From Sva-07 sp942492715 (GTDB lineage: Bacteria > Actinomycetota > Acidimicrobiia > Acidimicrobiales > Ilumatobacteraceae), in NCBI GenBank assembly GCA_942492715.1, contig CALOFW010000012.1:620001-684000 (forward strand): DNA of 64,000 nt, given 5' to 3'. The stretch's first letter is position 1. The number at the start of each line of letters is the position of its first letter. Position numbers and translations under genes: made by a program. The notes beneath the pieces were generated by a model, which was given only the letters and a program-made list of their open reading frames with translations, had not been told where the DNA came from and ran no database searches. Of this stretch, positions 8,837 to 16,325 are shown piece after piece.

Positions 8837-9921
8837 GACAGCGGCTGGACCGCGGGACGGAACCCGCGGGCGAGGAGTCCGCCGCGGAACAGCTCGGCCA
8901 GCGCCCGATCGACGATGACGACCGCCACACCGCGCGTGCTCTCGGCGACGTGCACCACCTCGAAGCTGGCGATGTTGACGCTGAGTTCGGCAGCGAGCGT
9001 GAACACTTCGGCGGCCGCACCGGCACGGTCGGGAATCGGGATGCGGACCTCGGCGAGTTCGTCGGGATGCACCACCCGTGCCGGCAGGTTCACGCGCGCC
9101 TGGCGGGCGGCCGTGAGGCGGGCGTACAGCAGCTCGCGGTCGTCGCTGCCGACGATGTCGCGCATCTCGGTGAGCCCGAGGATCAACTGGTCCAGGACGC
9201 CGACGATCGCCGGACGGTTCTCGGCGCAGATGTCGAGCCAGATCCCCGGACGACCGCTGGCCACCCTGGTCATGTCACGGAAGCCGCCGGCGGCGAGACG
9301 CAACAGCGCAGCGTGCTCCTCGGCCCGCTCGCTGGCGAGACCCATCAGCGTCGCCGCCGTCAGGTGCGGAACGTGGCTGACCACGGCGACCAGTTGGTCG
9401 TGGCGCTCGGGCGACAGTGCAACGACCTCGGCGCCGAGCGACCCGGCGAGCGAGGCGACCGCGGCGAAGACGGCGTCATCGCTGTCGGTGGTGGGCGTGA
9501 GCACCCAGACGGCGCCCTCGAACAGGTCGGCCTGTGCCCCGTCGAGACCGTCGAGTTCCGAACCGGCCATCGGGTGTCCGCCGACGAACCGAGGGTCGTC
9601 GCACGCTGCGCAGATCGCCGCTTTGACGCTGCCGACGTCGGTGACCGCTCCGGTCGTCTCGGCCAGTGCCCGCTTCACCTGGTCGGCCGCGGCGAGCACG
9701 GGCACGGCGACCACGGTGATGTCGGCAGACGGATCGAGGCCGAGCGCGTCGACCACGCCGCGCTCGAGTGCGGCACCGGCGGTCGCGCGGTCGGTGTCAT
9801 CGCCGGTGACGACCCACCCGGCCCCCTGCAGCCCGAGCGCGACCGACCCCCCGATCAGGCCGAGGCCGATGACGTTCGCTCGACGCACTCGGGTCGCCGA
9901 TTCAGCGGGATCGTCATTCAC
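8833..9921 (-). CDS. tyrA: Prephenate dehydrogenase
   Basis: The 362-residue protein oxidatively decarboxylates prephenate to 4-hydroxyphenylpyruvate for tyrosine. The Rossmann start VIGLGLIGGSVALGL (about 17-31), the GGHPMAGSE substrate motif (about 113-121) and a helical dimerisation half are followed by an ACT-like region (IPDRAGAAAEVFTLAA), which may sense tyrosine. The start overlaps the pseudouridine synthase stop by 8 bases. Confidence 0.93.
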   Translation of the reverse strand: MNDDPAESATRVRRANVIGLGLIGGSVALGLQGAGWVVTGDDTDRATAGAALERGVVDALGLDPSADITVVAVPVLAAADQVKRALAETTGAVTDVGSVKAAICAACDDPRFVGGHPMAGSELDGLDGAQADLFEGAVWVLTPTTDSDDAVFAAVASLAGSLGAEVVALSPERHDQLVAVVSHVPHLTAATLMGLASERAEEHAALLRLAAGGFRDMTRVASGRPGIWLDICAENRPAIVGVLDQLILGLTEMRDIVGSDDRELLYARLTAARQARVNLPARVVHPDELAEVRIPIPDRAGAAAEVFTLAAELSVNIASFEVVHVAESTRGVAVVIVDRALAELFRGGLLARGFRPAVQPLS

Positions 9922-10717
9922 GTCGGTCGATCGTACTGTCGGACGAGTCGGCCACCGCCTCGGTCAGGGCCCGCCACTCGTCGGTGGTCAGTTCGCGCCA
10001 CGACCCCGGCCGCAGGCTCCGATCACTGATCGGTCCGACGCGCGTGCGGACCAGGCGTCGAACGGGGTGTCCGACGGCCTCGCACATCCGCCGGACCTGC
10101 CGGTTGCGGCCCTCGTGGATCACGAGACGCAACACCCCGGGATCGGGCTGCGAGACCCGGGCCGGGGCGGTCGGCCCGTCATCGAGTTCGACGCCGTCAC
10201 GGAGGGCCCGCAGTGCGCCCGCCGACACCGGACCGCCGTCGACCTCCACGAGGTACTCCTTCTCGATGCCGTGCGACGGGTGGGCGATCCGGTTGGCGAG
10301 CTGGCCATCGTTGGTCAGCAACAGCAACCCCTCGGTGTCGATGTCGAGACGGCCGACCGAGAACACTCGAGGCGTGCTCGGCACGAGTTCGAGCACGGTT
10401 GCACGACCGTGGGTGTCACGGGCGGTCGTGATCACCCCGATCGGCTTGTTGAGCAGGTAGTAGACGAGCCCGGGGCGCACGCCGATCGGAGCACCGTCGA
10501 CTTCGACGGCGTCGGCGTCGGGGTCGACACGCCGTCCGAGGATCGCCACCTCCCCGTTCACGGTGACGCGACCGGCCGCGATCAGGTCCTCGCACACCCG
10601 ACGGCTGCCGTAGCCGGTGGCCGCCAACACCTTCTGCAGCCGCTCCCCCTGCGGCAGCGCGGCGCTGGCGTCGGCCAGCTGCTCCCACAGGGGCGGCTCG
10701 GGCGTTCGATCGGTCAC
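9914..10717 (-). CDS. rluB: 23S rRNA pseudouridine synthase, RluB/RsuA family
   Basis: The 267-residue RNA-modifying enzyme has an N-terminal S4 RNA-binding domain (GERLQKVLAATGYGSRR) and the RsuA/RluB catalytic core with GRLDIDTEGLLLLTNDG, whose Asp attacks the uridine. GRNRQVRRMCEAVGH closes the active site. The GTG start at 10717 overlaps the scpB stop (GTGA); a longer in-frame extension into scpB was rejected. The order scpA-scpB-rluB is the common actinobacterial one. Confidence 0.93.
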   Translation of the reverse strand: MTDRTPEPPLWEQLADASAALPQGERLQKVLAATGYGSRRVCEDLIAAGRVTVNGEVAILGRRVDPDADAVEVDGAPIGVRPGLVYYLLNKPIGVITTARDTHGRATVLELVPSTPRVFSVGRLDIDTEGLLLLTNDGQLANRIAHPSHGIEKEYLVEVDGGPVSAGALRALRDGVELDDGPTAPARVSQPDPGVLRLVIHEGRNRQVRRMCEAVGHPVRRLVRTRVGPISDRSLRPGSWRELTTDEWRALTEAVADSSDSTIDRRE

Positions 10718-11391
10718 GGGTCCGTCGTCGGTTCCGACGCCGATGACTGCCTCGGACCGGGCCCGTCGTTCGTCGACACCTCGATCACCGGAGTGACGCG
10801 CAACCCGGTCTCCAAGGCCTCGACCACCTCGGCGCTCGGGATGAACTCGGCGATCGGGGGCAGATCGTCGAGGGTGGCGAGGCCGAGCTTCTCGAGGAAC
10901 GTGGCGGTGGTGCCGAACAGGATCGCCTGGCCCGGGCCGTCGTCGCGGCCGATCTCGTCGATGTAACCGCGCGCTTGGAGCGTGCGGATCACGCCGTCGG
11001 GATCGACACCACGGATCGAGGCGATCTGCCCGCGTGAGATCGGCTGCTTGTACGCGATGATCGCCAACGTCTCGAGCGCGGCGCCCGACAGCCGGGCTCG
11101 CTGATCGTGCAGCAGGAACCGTTCGACGTACGGCGTGAGGTCGGTTGCGGTCTGGAAGCGCCACCCTCCGGCGATGTGCACGAGCTCGAACCCGTGTCCT
11201 GACGCCACGTAGGACGCCGCCAGCTCCTCGCACCACTGTTCGATCATCACCGTCGGCTCCTCGAGGAGTTGCGCCAGCAGCTCGGCGGGGACCGGATCGT
11301 GGGCGACGAGCACGATCGACTCGATCGCCCGCTTGTACTCGACGACGCGCTCGTCGGCGGGTTCGGTTCGGCCGGTCAATTCATCGGACAT
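10714..11391 (-). CDS. scpB: Segregation and condensation protein B
   Basis: The 225-residue kleisin-associated subunit binds ScpA in the SMC condensin complex that folds and segregates the chromosome. It contains the two winged-helix domains of the family, with the conserved GAALETLAIIAYKQPISRGQ stretch in the second, then a low-complexity C-terminus rich in Ser, Thr and Pro. The ATG at 11391 lies 5 bases after the scpA stop. Confidence 0.93.
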   Translation of the reverse strand: MSDELTGRTEPADERVVEYKRAIESIVLVAHDPVPAELLAQLLEEPTVMIEQWCEELAASYVASGHGFELVHIAGGWRFQTATDLTPYVERFLLHDQRARLSGAALETLAIIAYKQPISRGQIASIRGVDPDGVIRTLQARGYIDEIGRDDGPGQAILFGTTATFLEKLGLATLDDLPPIAEFIPSAEVVEALETGLRVTPVIEVSTNDGPGPRQSSASEPTTDP

Positions 11392-11396
11392 CGCAC

Positions 11397-12200
11397 TCAG
11401 CCCTCGTACGCGTCGATGAGGATCGACGCCGTGTCGAAGCTCTCGTCGGCGGTCCACAGCACCTCGATGTCACCGAACCGTTCGGGCTGGTCGAGTTCGA
11501 CCGCGCCCTGCTTGTACAGCTCCAACACGGCGAGGAACCGGATGATCACCTCGATGCGGTCGGCGAACTCGGCGGTGAGACGCCGGAACGTGATCCGGCC
11601 CGCCCGGGGCAGCTCGTCGAGCAGCTCGGCGACGGCGTCGGCCACCGTGGTGGTGATCGGGTTGACGTGGTACAGGTCGACGACCGGCACCGGCTTGGGG
11701 GTCAGCGCCCGGATGGCGGCGTTGCGCAGGCTGGTGACGCTGGTGCCCTCCAGCATGTCGGGGACCACGTCCGCGAAACGGTCGTCCGGTCCCACCACTC
11801 TCGGGAACGACAGGTCGGCATCGTCCGCGAGTCGGGCGAAGATCTGCGCGACGTCCTTGAAGGTCTTGGCCTCGAGGAGTCGGGCGAGCAGCATGTCGCG
11901 CTCTTCCCAGAGCGCGAGTTCGTCGTCGAGGTCGATGTCGGAGGGGTTCGGCAGCAGACGGCGGGCCTTGAGTTCCACCAACGTCGCAGCGATCAACAGG
12001 AATCCGGTCGCCACGTCGAGGTCGAGGAACTGCATTCGCTCGATCTCGGTCAGGTAGGCGTCGACGATGTTGGACAGGTTGACCTCGTAGATGTCGACCT
12101 GTTCACGCAGGATCAGCTGCAGGAGCATGTCGAACGGCCCCTCGTACACCGGGGTGGAGACCACGGTGCCCGAGGCGGTACTGGCTGCGTGGGAGGACAT
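11397..12200 (-). CDS. scpA: Segregation and condensation protein A
   Basis: The 267-residue kleisin bridges SMC heads. The N-terminal VYEGPFDMLLQLILREQVD and the LVELKARRLLP helix are diagnostic; the C-terminal winged helix contains RIEVIIRFLAVLELYKQG. The ATG at 12200 is supported by TAGGTT 8 bases upstream. M. tuberculosis has a ParA-like gene just before scpA; here the neighbour is the divergent trpS and no ParA gene is present. Confidence 0.93.
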   Translation of the reverse strand: MSSHAASTASGTVVSTPVYEGPFDMLLQLILREQVDIYEVNLSNIVDAYLTEIERMQFLDLDVATGFLLIAATLVELKARRLLPNPSDIDLDDELALWEERDMLLARLLEAKTFKDVAQIFARLADDADLSFPRVVGPDDRFADVVPDMLEGTSVTSLRNAAIRALTPKPVPVVDLYHVNPITTTVADAVAELLDELPRAGRITFRRLTAEFADRIEVIIRFLAVLELYKQGAVELDQPERFGDIEVLWTADESFDTASILIDAYEG

Positions 12201-12208
12201 CGACGCCC

Positions 12209-12214
12209 AACCTA
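12209..12214 (-). promoter_or_regulatory. Candidate -10 of scpA (leaderless type)
   Basis: TAGGTT on the minus strand is followed by 8 bases and the scpA ATG at 12200. The whole divergent scpA-trpS gap is only 53 bases, so a promoter has to lie here. Confidence 0.42.
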
Positions 12215-12239
12215 CCGGAGCGCCGGTGGTGCGAACGGG

Positions 12240-12245
12240 TATCGT
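12240..12245 (+). promoter_or_regulatory. Candidate -10 of trpS (leaderless type)
   Basis: TATCGT is followed by 8 bases and the trpS GTG at 12254. It sits back to back with the scpA -10 element in the same 53-base gap. Confidence 0.45.
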
Positions 12246-12253
12246 CGGCGCCC

Positions 12254-13273
12254 GTGACGAACGCACCCAGCCACTCGACGACACGTGTGCTGTCGTGCAT
12301 GCAGCCGACCGGCGACGTGCACCTCGGCAGCTACCTCGGCGCCCTGCGGAACTGGGTGTCCGGACAGCACGAGTGCGACGCATTCCACGGCATCGTCGAC
12401 CTCCACGCATTGACGGTGATCGACGAGCCCGACGTGATCGGCGAGCTGACGGTGGAACTGGCGGCGATGTTCTTCGCCATCGGCCTCGACCCCGACATCG
12501 CCACCATCTTCGTCCAGAGCCATGTGCCCGAGCACAACCAGCTCGGCTGGATCATGGAGTGCACGGTCAGCTACGGCGAGCTGTCGCGGATGACCCAGTT
12601 CAAGGACAAGTCGTCCAAGCGCGAAGGCCAGTTCATCTCGGCCGGGCTGTTCACCTATCCCGCGCTCCAGGCAGCCGACATCCTGCTGTACGACGCGAAC
12701 GAGGTCCCGGTCGGCGACGACCAGCGTCAGCACGTCGAGATCACGCGGGACGCGGCGCTCCGCTTCAATCACCGCTTCGGCGACACGTTCGTGGTCCCCG
12801 AGGCGGTCACGCCGGCCGTCGGGGCGCGGGTGATGAGTCTGCAGGACCCGATGTCGAAGATGTCGAAGTCGGACACGTCCGACGCCGGTTGCGTCTACCT
12901 GATCGACGAGCCGGGCGTCCTGATGAAGAAGTTCAAGCGAGCGGTCACCGACTCCGACACCGGGCCCGATGCCGTTCGCTACGACCGCGCCGAGAAGCCC
13001 GGTGTGGCGAACCTGTTGGAGATCAACGCGGCGGTCACCGGCCGGACGCCGCAGGCCGTCGCCGAGGAGTACGAGCAGTACGGCCGCCTCAAGGTCGACA
13101 CCGGCGAGGCCGTCCTCGCCGCGCTCGACCCGATCCGCACCCGATACCACGAGCTGATGAACGACCCGGGCGAACTGGCTCGGCTCCTGCGCGTCGGTGC
13201 CGACAAGGCCCGCACCGTTGCCGCCGCCACCCTCGATCGCGCCCGCGATCACATCGGCCTCCTCCCCGCCTGA
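12254..13273 (+). CDS. trpS: Tryptophanyl-tRNA synthetase
   Basis: The 339-residue class I synthetase charges tRNA-Trp. The HIGH-equivalent GDVHLGSYLG (about 18-27), the Trp-site region GELSRMTQFKDKS, and the KMSKS loop MSKMSKSD are all present. The GTG start gives the usual length and is the one positioned 8 bases from a TATCGT hexamer. It is the only plus-strand gene between two long minus-strand runs. Confidence 0.95.
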   Translation: MTNAPSHSTTRVLSCMQPTGDVHLGSYLGALRNWVSGQHECDAFHGIVDLHALTVIDEPDVIGELTVELAAMFFAIGLDPDIATIFVQSHVPEHNQLGWIMECTVSYGELSRMTQFKDKSSKREGQFISAGLFTYPALQAADILLYDANEVPVGDDQRQHVEITRDAALRFNHRFGDTFVVPEAVTPAVGARVMSLQDPMSKMSKSDTSDAGCVYLIDEPGVLMKKFKRAVTDSDTGPDAVRYDRAEKPGVANLLEINAAVTGRTPQAVAEEYEQYGRLKVDTGEAVLAALDPIRTRYHELMNDPGELARLLRVGADKARTVAAATLDRARDHIGLLPA

Positions 13274-13294
13274 CCCCTTCACGAGAACCGGTCG

Positions 13295-13849
13295 TCACGC
13301 CTCGAGCTGGTCGAGGGAGACCGCGTGGCGCCAGGCACCGAAACCGAGGGGGTGGGGCCACACGGGGCGCGCCGAGGACCGGGCGGCCGGGAACCAGGCC
13401 ACCTCACGACCGGCGCCCGACGCCGAGCGGCACCACACGCCACGAAGCCCGGCCGTGTGGGCTCGAACGCCGATCGCCTGCGTGACGTGGTGGTCGATCG
13501 CCTGGCCGCGAGCGTCGGTGGGGTACTCGGCCGGGAGCCCCACGGCGGCGACACCATCGGCCGACACGACGTCGGCGACGCGTTGGCGGCCCGGCAGGGT
13601 TGCTGCGGCAAGACGGATCGGGGCGTCGTCGTCGAGATCGTCGGGTTCGACCCCGCGTCCGGCGAAGAGATGTCGCACCTGGGCGTGCACGGTCGCCAGG
13701 TCTTCGTTGAGATACAGCGTCGGCCAGGAGTCCGGCGGGTTCCACCTTCCGCCGCGTCGTCGAGCGAAGGTCGGGTCGAACGGGTCGGCGAAATGTGGTC
13801 GGGTGATGCGCAACCAGACGTGCCCGTCGGGCACCTGGATGTCGATCAT
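13295..13849 (-). CDS. RES-domain toxin (NAD+-degrading type)
   Basis: The 184-residue protein has the RES fold signature: ITRPHF, RRGGRWNPP (31-39), LYLNEDLATVHAQV (45-58) and a late VWCRSASG (138-145). RES toxins paired with Xre antitoxins (MbcT, Res, ParT) degrade or use NAD+ and arrest growth. Where the family normally has Glu at the end of the helix after the LYL strand (ALAEV-like), this copy reads HAQV, so the Glu appears to be Gln57; Arg and Ser remain. It follows its antitoxin with a 4-base overlap and converges on trpS. It may be weakened or specialised. Confidence 0.78.
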   Translation of the reverse strand: MIDIQVPDGHVWLRITRPHFADPFDPTFARRRGGRWNPPDSWPTLYLNEDLATVHAQVRHLFAGRGVEPDDLDDDAPIRLAAATLPGRQRVADVVSADGVAAVGLPAEYPTDARGQAIDHHVTQAIGVRAHTAGLRGVWCRSASGAGREVAWFPAARSSARPVWPHPLGFGAWRHAVSLDQLEA

Positions 13850-14271
13850 GGAGCGATGCGGGTGAGGTCGAACGTGTCGTACAACTCGTCACGGAGGACC
13901 TCGAACTCTCCGGCCAGTGCCACGTCGAGACGCGTCCGCCCGCCGAGCGACTCGACCGGACGCCTGACCACGGCAGGGATGCGCTCGCGCTTCACCCACT
14001 GATCGAGCAGGTCGGTCGCCTGCCCCAGCAGCGCCACCTGATCCCGACGGCTCGCCGGGGCGCCGTCGGCCAGCCATTTGGATGCCGCCTGCCGGCTGAT
14101 ACCGAACATCGATCCGAGCTGGGTGGCGGAGAGGTCCCACAACCGCACCGTTCGCTGCAGCGGGCCGGCGTTGAGCTGGTGGTCGAGCCGATCGATGATG
14201 CGCCGGAGCACGTCGGTGTCTCCCCCACTGCGCAACACGACCTCGTTGGCCATCGACTCGACGATCGACAT
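13846..14271 (-). CDS. Xre-type antitoxin of RES toxin
   Basis: The 141-residue protein has a helix-turn-helix at residues 49-67 (ATQLGSMFGISRQAASKWL) and a C-terminal toxin-binding part with an antitoxin Xre/MbcA/ParS-like layout. It should neutralise the RES toxin and repress its own promoter. I chose the ATG at 14271 because TACGGT ends 6 bases upstream; an earlier in-frame ATG at 14310 would lie inside the putative operator. Its TGA overlaps the toxin ATG by 4 bases. Confidence 0.75.
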   Translation of the reverse strand: MSIVESMANEVVLRSGGDTDVLRRIIDRLDHQLNAGPLQRTVRLWDLSATQLGSMFGISRQAASKWLADGAPASRRDQVALLGQATDLLDQWVKRERIPAVVRRPVESLGGRTRLDVALAGEFEVLRDELYDTFDLTRIAP

Positions 14272-14277
14272 ACCGAC

Positions 14278-14320
14278 ACCGTACCGCCCCCGGTCGTCCA
14301 ACGCAACCATTTGTCAACCA
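14278..14320 (-). promoter_or_regulatory. Antitoxin promoter and candidate operator repeats
   Basis: On the minus strand TACGGT (14283-14278) is the likely -10, with TTGCGT 17 bases further upstream (14306-14301). On the plus strand the same region carries CAACCA at 14304-14309 and again at 14315-14320, exactly 11 bases apart, plus a partial CAACG at 14299-14303. Repeats spaced by one helical turn over the -35 fit autorepression by the Xre antitoxin. Confidence 0.42.
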
Positions 14321-14338
14321 GTGGCGCTCCCCCTCCGA

Positions 14339-14812
14339 TCAGGCGTGGTCCGAGCGGTTCAGCGCTGCGAAGGCCGGGCCGCGCTGAGCGATCAGGGCCA
14401 CCGTGGCCGGTCTCGACCCCGCCGCCTGAGCCATGGCGGCGCCGATCTCCTCGTGATCGTGATATGCCCGGAACGCAGCCGTACGCGGGCCCACGAGCGT
14501 GGCGACCACCCGCCCGAACGTACCGAGCCCACACTCGATCTTCCCGACGTCGTGCAGGATCGCGCCGGCGATCTCCGCCCGGGTCGCTTCGGGCCTCGCC
14601 TGCACGAACCGACGAGCGACCGCGGCACTGTGACGACGGTCCTGGTTCGACAACTGCACCCACAGGGCACGCTCACCGGCGAGGAGATGGTCGTCCACCC
14701 ACACCTCGTCGTCGACCGAGGGTGGCGTGGGGGGCAACGACGTCACGAAACGCGCCGCGAGGTGCCAGACCTTGACGAACGGATTCGTGTGGCCCCGATC
14801 GATGTCGCTCAC
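14339..14812 (-). CDS. HD-domain phosphohydrolase
   Basis: The 157-residue protein carries metal ligands of the HD superfamily: His61, HDVGK (87-91) and YHDHEEIGAAM (117-127). It is a small stand-alone HD protein. Substrates of this group range from nucleotides to cyclic dinucleotides and cannot be told from sequence. The GTG start at 14812 overlaps the xerD stop (GTGA), so it is the last gene of the pyrG-Nudix-xerD unit. Confidence 0.75.
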   Translation of the reverse strand: MSDIDRGHTNPFVKVWHLAARFVTSLPPTPPSVDDEVWVDDHLLAGERALWVQLSNQDRRHSAAVARRFVQARPEATRAEIAGAILHDVGKIECGLGTFGRVVATLVGPRTAAFRAYHDHEEIGAAMAQAAGSRPATVALIAQRGPAFAALNRSDHA

Positions 14813-15726
14813 GGCGTCAGTGTGGCCCGTGGATGGGCGGATCGGTACACGTCCCAGAGTCGCTCCTGGCTGACCTTGGTGTAGATCTGGGTGGTCGAGA
14901 TCGAGGCGTGGCCCAGCATCTCCTGCACGACGCGCAGGTCCGCGCCGTGGTCGAGCAGATGGGTCGCGCACGAGTGCCGCAGCACGTGCGGTGACAGGTG
15001 ATCACCGATGCCGGCGCGTGTGCCGTACTTCCTGATCACCAGCCAGGCCGCCTGTCGCGTCAGACGGCCCCCGCGGGTGTTGAGGAACACCGCCTCGGCG
15101 TCGTCGCGACGACGCCACCGATCGGGCACCATTCGCGCCCGTCCACTCGACGAGAACCACTCCTCGAGCGCAGCGGCTGCGGTCGACCCGAACGGCACGA
15201 TGCGTTCCTTCGACCCCTTGCCGTAGAGCCGGACGAGACGTGCGTCGAGGTCGACCTCGCCGATCGAGAGTCCGACCGCCTCGGAGATCCGGGCCCCGGT
15301 CGCGTAGAGCAACTCGATCAGTGCGAGGTCGCGTCGATGGACGGGCTCGGTGACGATGACGGCATCGATCAGGCTCGTGACCTGGGCTTCGGTCAACGGC
15401 TTCGGGATGCCCGCCGGAACCCGCACCCCCTCGAGATCCGCCGCCGGGTCGTCGCGTCGCTCCCCCTCGATCGACAGGTGCCGATGCAGCATCCTGATCG
15501 CCGCGAGCTGTCGCGCGACCGACGACGTCGCCGCACCGCTCGCCCTGCGCTCACCGACGAACTCGACGAGTTGGGTGTGATCGACGTCGAGCACGCCGAC
15601 GCCGCGACCGGCGAGCCAGTCGCAGTAGGCAGCCAGGTCGCGACGATACGCCGCCACCGTGTTCGGTGCCCGCCCCTTCTCGGCGACCATCCACGAGAGG
15701 AACTCCTCGACCTCGATCGGCAGCAT
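14809..15726 (-). CDS. xerD: Tyrosine recombinase XerD
   Basis: The 305-residue recombinase resolves chromosome dimers at dif with XerC and FtsK. It has the SAM-like N-domain and all catalytic residues: Arg146 (ATGARISE), Lys173 (GKGSKER), His247 and Arg250 (HVLRH), His273 (LGHAS) and nucleophile Tyr282 (TQIYTKV). Its place after pyrG and the Nudix gene is the conserved actinobacterial context, which argues for the housekeeping XerD and not an integron or phage integrase. Confidence 0.94.
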   Translation of the reverse strand: MLPIEVEEFLSWMVAEKGRAPNTVAAYRRDLAAYCDWLAGRGVGVLDVDHTQLVEFVGERRASGAATSSVARQLAAIRMLHRHLSIEGERRDDPAADLEGVRVPAGIPKPLTEAQVTSLIDAVIVTEPVHRRDLALIELLYATGARISEAVGLSIGEVDLDARLVRLYGKGSKERIVPFGSTAAAALEEWFSSSGRARMVPDRWRRRDDAEAVFLNTRGGRLTRQAAWLVIRKYGTRAGIGDHLSPHVLRHSCATHLLDHGADLRVVQEMLGHASISTTQIYTKVSQERLWDVYRSAHPRATLTP

Positions 15727-15743
15727 TCCGCTCGTCCCGACGC

Positions 15744-16325
15744 TCAGGTCCCGGGATGATCGCGAGCGCGCAACCGGCGCTCGGTGAGCAGCAGGGCGAC
15801 CACCGATTTCGCGTCGACGATCTCGCCGCGATCGACCATCTCGATCGCGTCGGCGAGCGGCAGGTGGAGCAGCTCCATGTGCTCCTCCTCCGGGCCCTGG
15901 CGGTCGTGGGGCACCGGCGTGCAGCCGGTTGCGAGGTAGAGCGTGGTGACCGAGTCGGTCATTCCGGGCGACGGGAGGATCTCGGTGAGCAGTTCGACCC
16001 GATCCGCCTGGAGGCCCGCTTCCTCGACCAGCTCGCGGCGTGCCACCGACTCGGTGCCCTCGCCTGCGATGTCACGCATCCCGGCCGGGATCTCGAGCAC
16101 GGTGCGCTCGTACGGCGGCCGGTACTGCGACACCAGCACCACCGACGGGTTGCCCTCGGCGTCGAACACGAGCGGGACGACGCCGACAGCGCCGGGCGAC
16201 CGCACGATGTCACGGGTGAACCTGGAGCCGTCAGGCGCCGAGAACTCGGCGACCGCGAGGTTCCACACGTAGCCCTCGTGGATGATCGATTCCGACAGGC
16301 GACGGAACGCCGCGTCGTCGCTCAC
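15744..16325 (-). CDS. Nudix hydrolase (ADP-ribose pyrophosphatase type)
   Basis: The 193-residue protein has a complete Nudix box at 82-105 (G-x5-E-x7-REL-x-EE-x-GL) and an N-terminal beta domain, as in ADP-ribose pyrophosphatases such as M. tuberculosis Rv1700. It hydrolyses ADP-ribose or related nucleoside diphosphates. The ATG overlaps the pyrG stop by 4 bases. The pyrG-Nudix-xerD order matches M. tuberculosis. Confidence 0.9.
   Translation of the reverse strand: MSDDAAFRRLSESIIHEGYVWNLAVAEFSAPDGSRFTRDIVRSPGAVGVVPLVFDAEGNPSVVLVSQYRPPYERTVLEIPAGMRDIAGEGTESVARRELVEEAGLQADRVELLTEILPSPGMTDSVTTLYLATGCTPVPHDRQGPEEEHMELLHLPLADAIEMVDRGEIVDAKSVVALLLTERRLRARDHPGT

Noticed and set aside
6876..9026. 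A 716-codon minus-strand frame joining the HAD phosphatase to upstream sequence
   Set aside because: The upstream part is aroA and tyrA out of frame. The phosphatase starts at GTG 7535, overlapping the aroA stop.
8552..10966. An 804-codon open frame on the plus strand over aroA and tyrA
   Set aside because: It is the reverse-strand shadow of high-GC genes: composition is Arg/Pro/Ser/Thr-rich without domains, and the minus-strand genes are unmistakable. The same applies to the long plus-strand frames at 16778-18931, 28191-29987, 48219-50321 and 52787-55117.
13278..13288. TTCACGAGAAC shared with the right arm of the repeat at 58786-58810
   Set aside because: Only 11 bases match and flanks differ; one such match in 64 kb of GC-rich DNA is plausible by chance.
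14312..14317. TTGACA on the minus strand as -35 of the antitoxin gene
   Set aside because: It is 28 bases from the TACGGT -10, too far for sigma-70-type recognition; TTGCGT at 17 bases fits better. It overlaps the candidate operator repeat.
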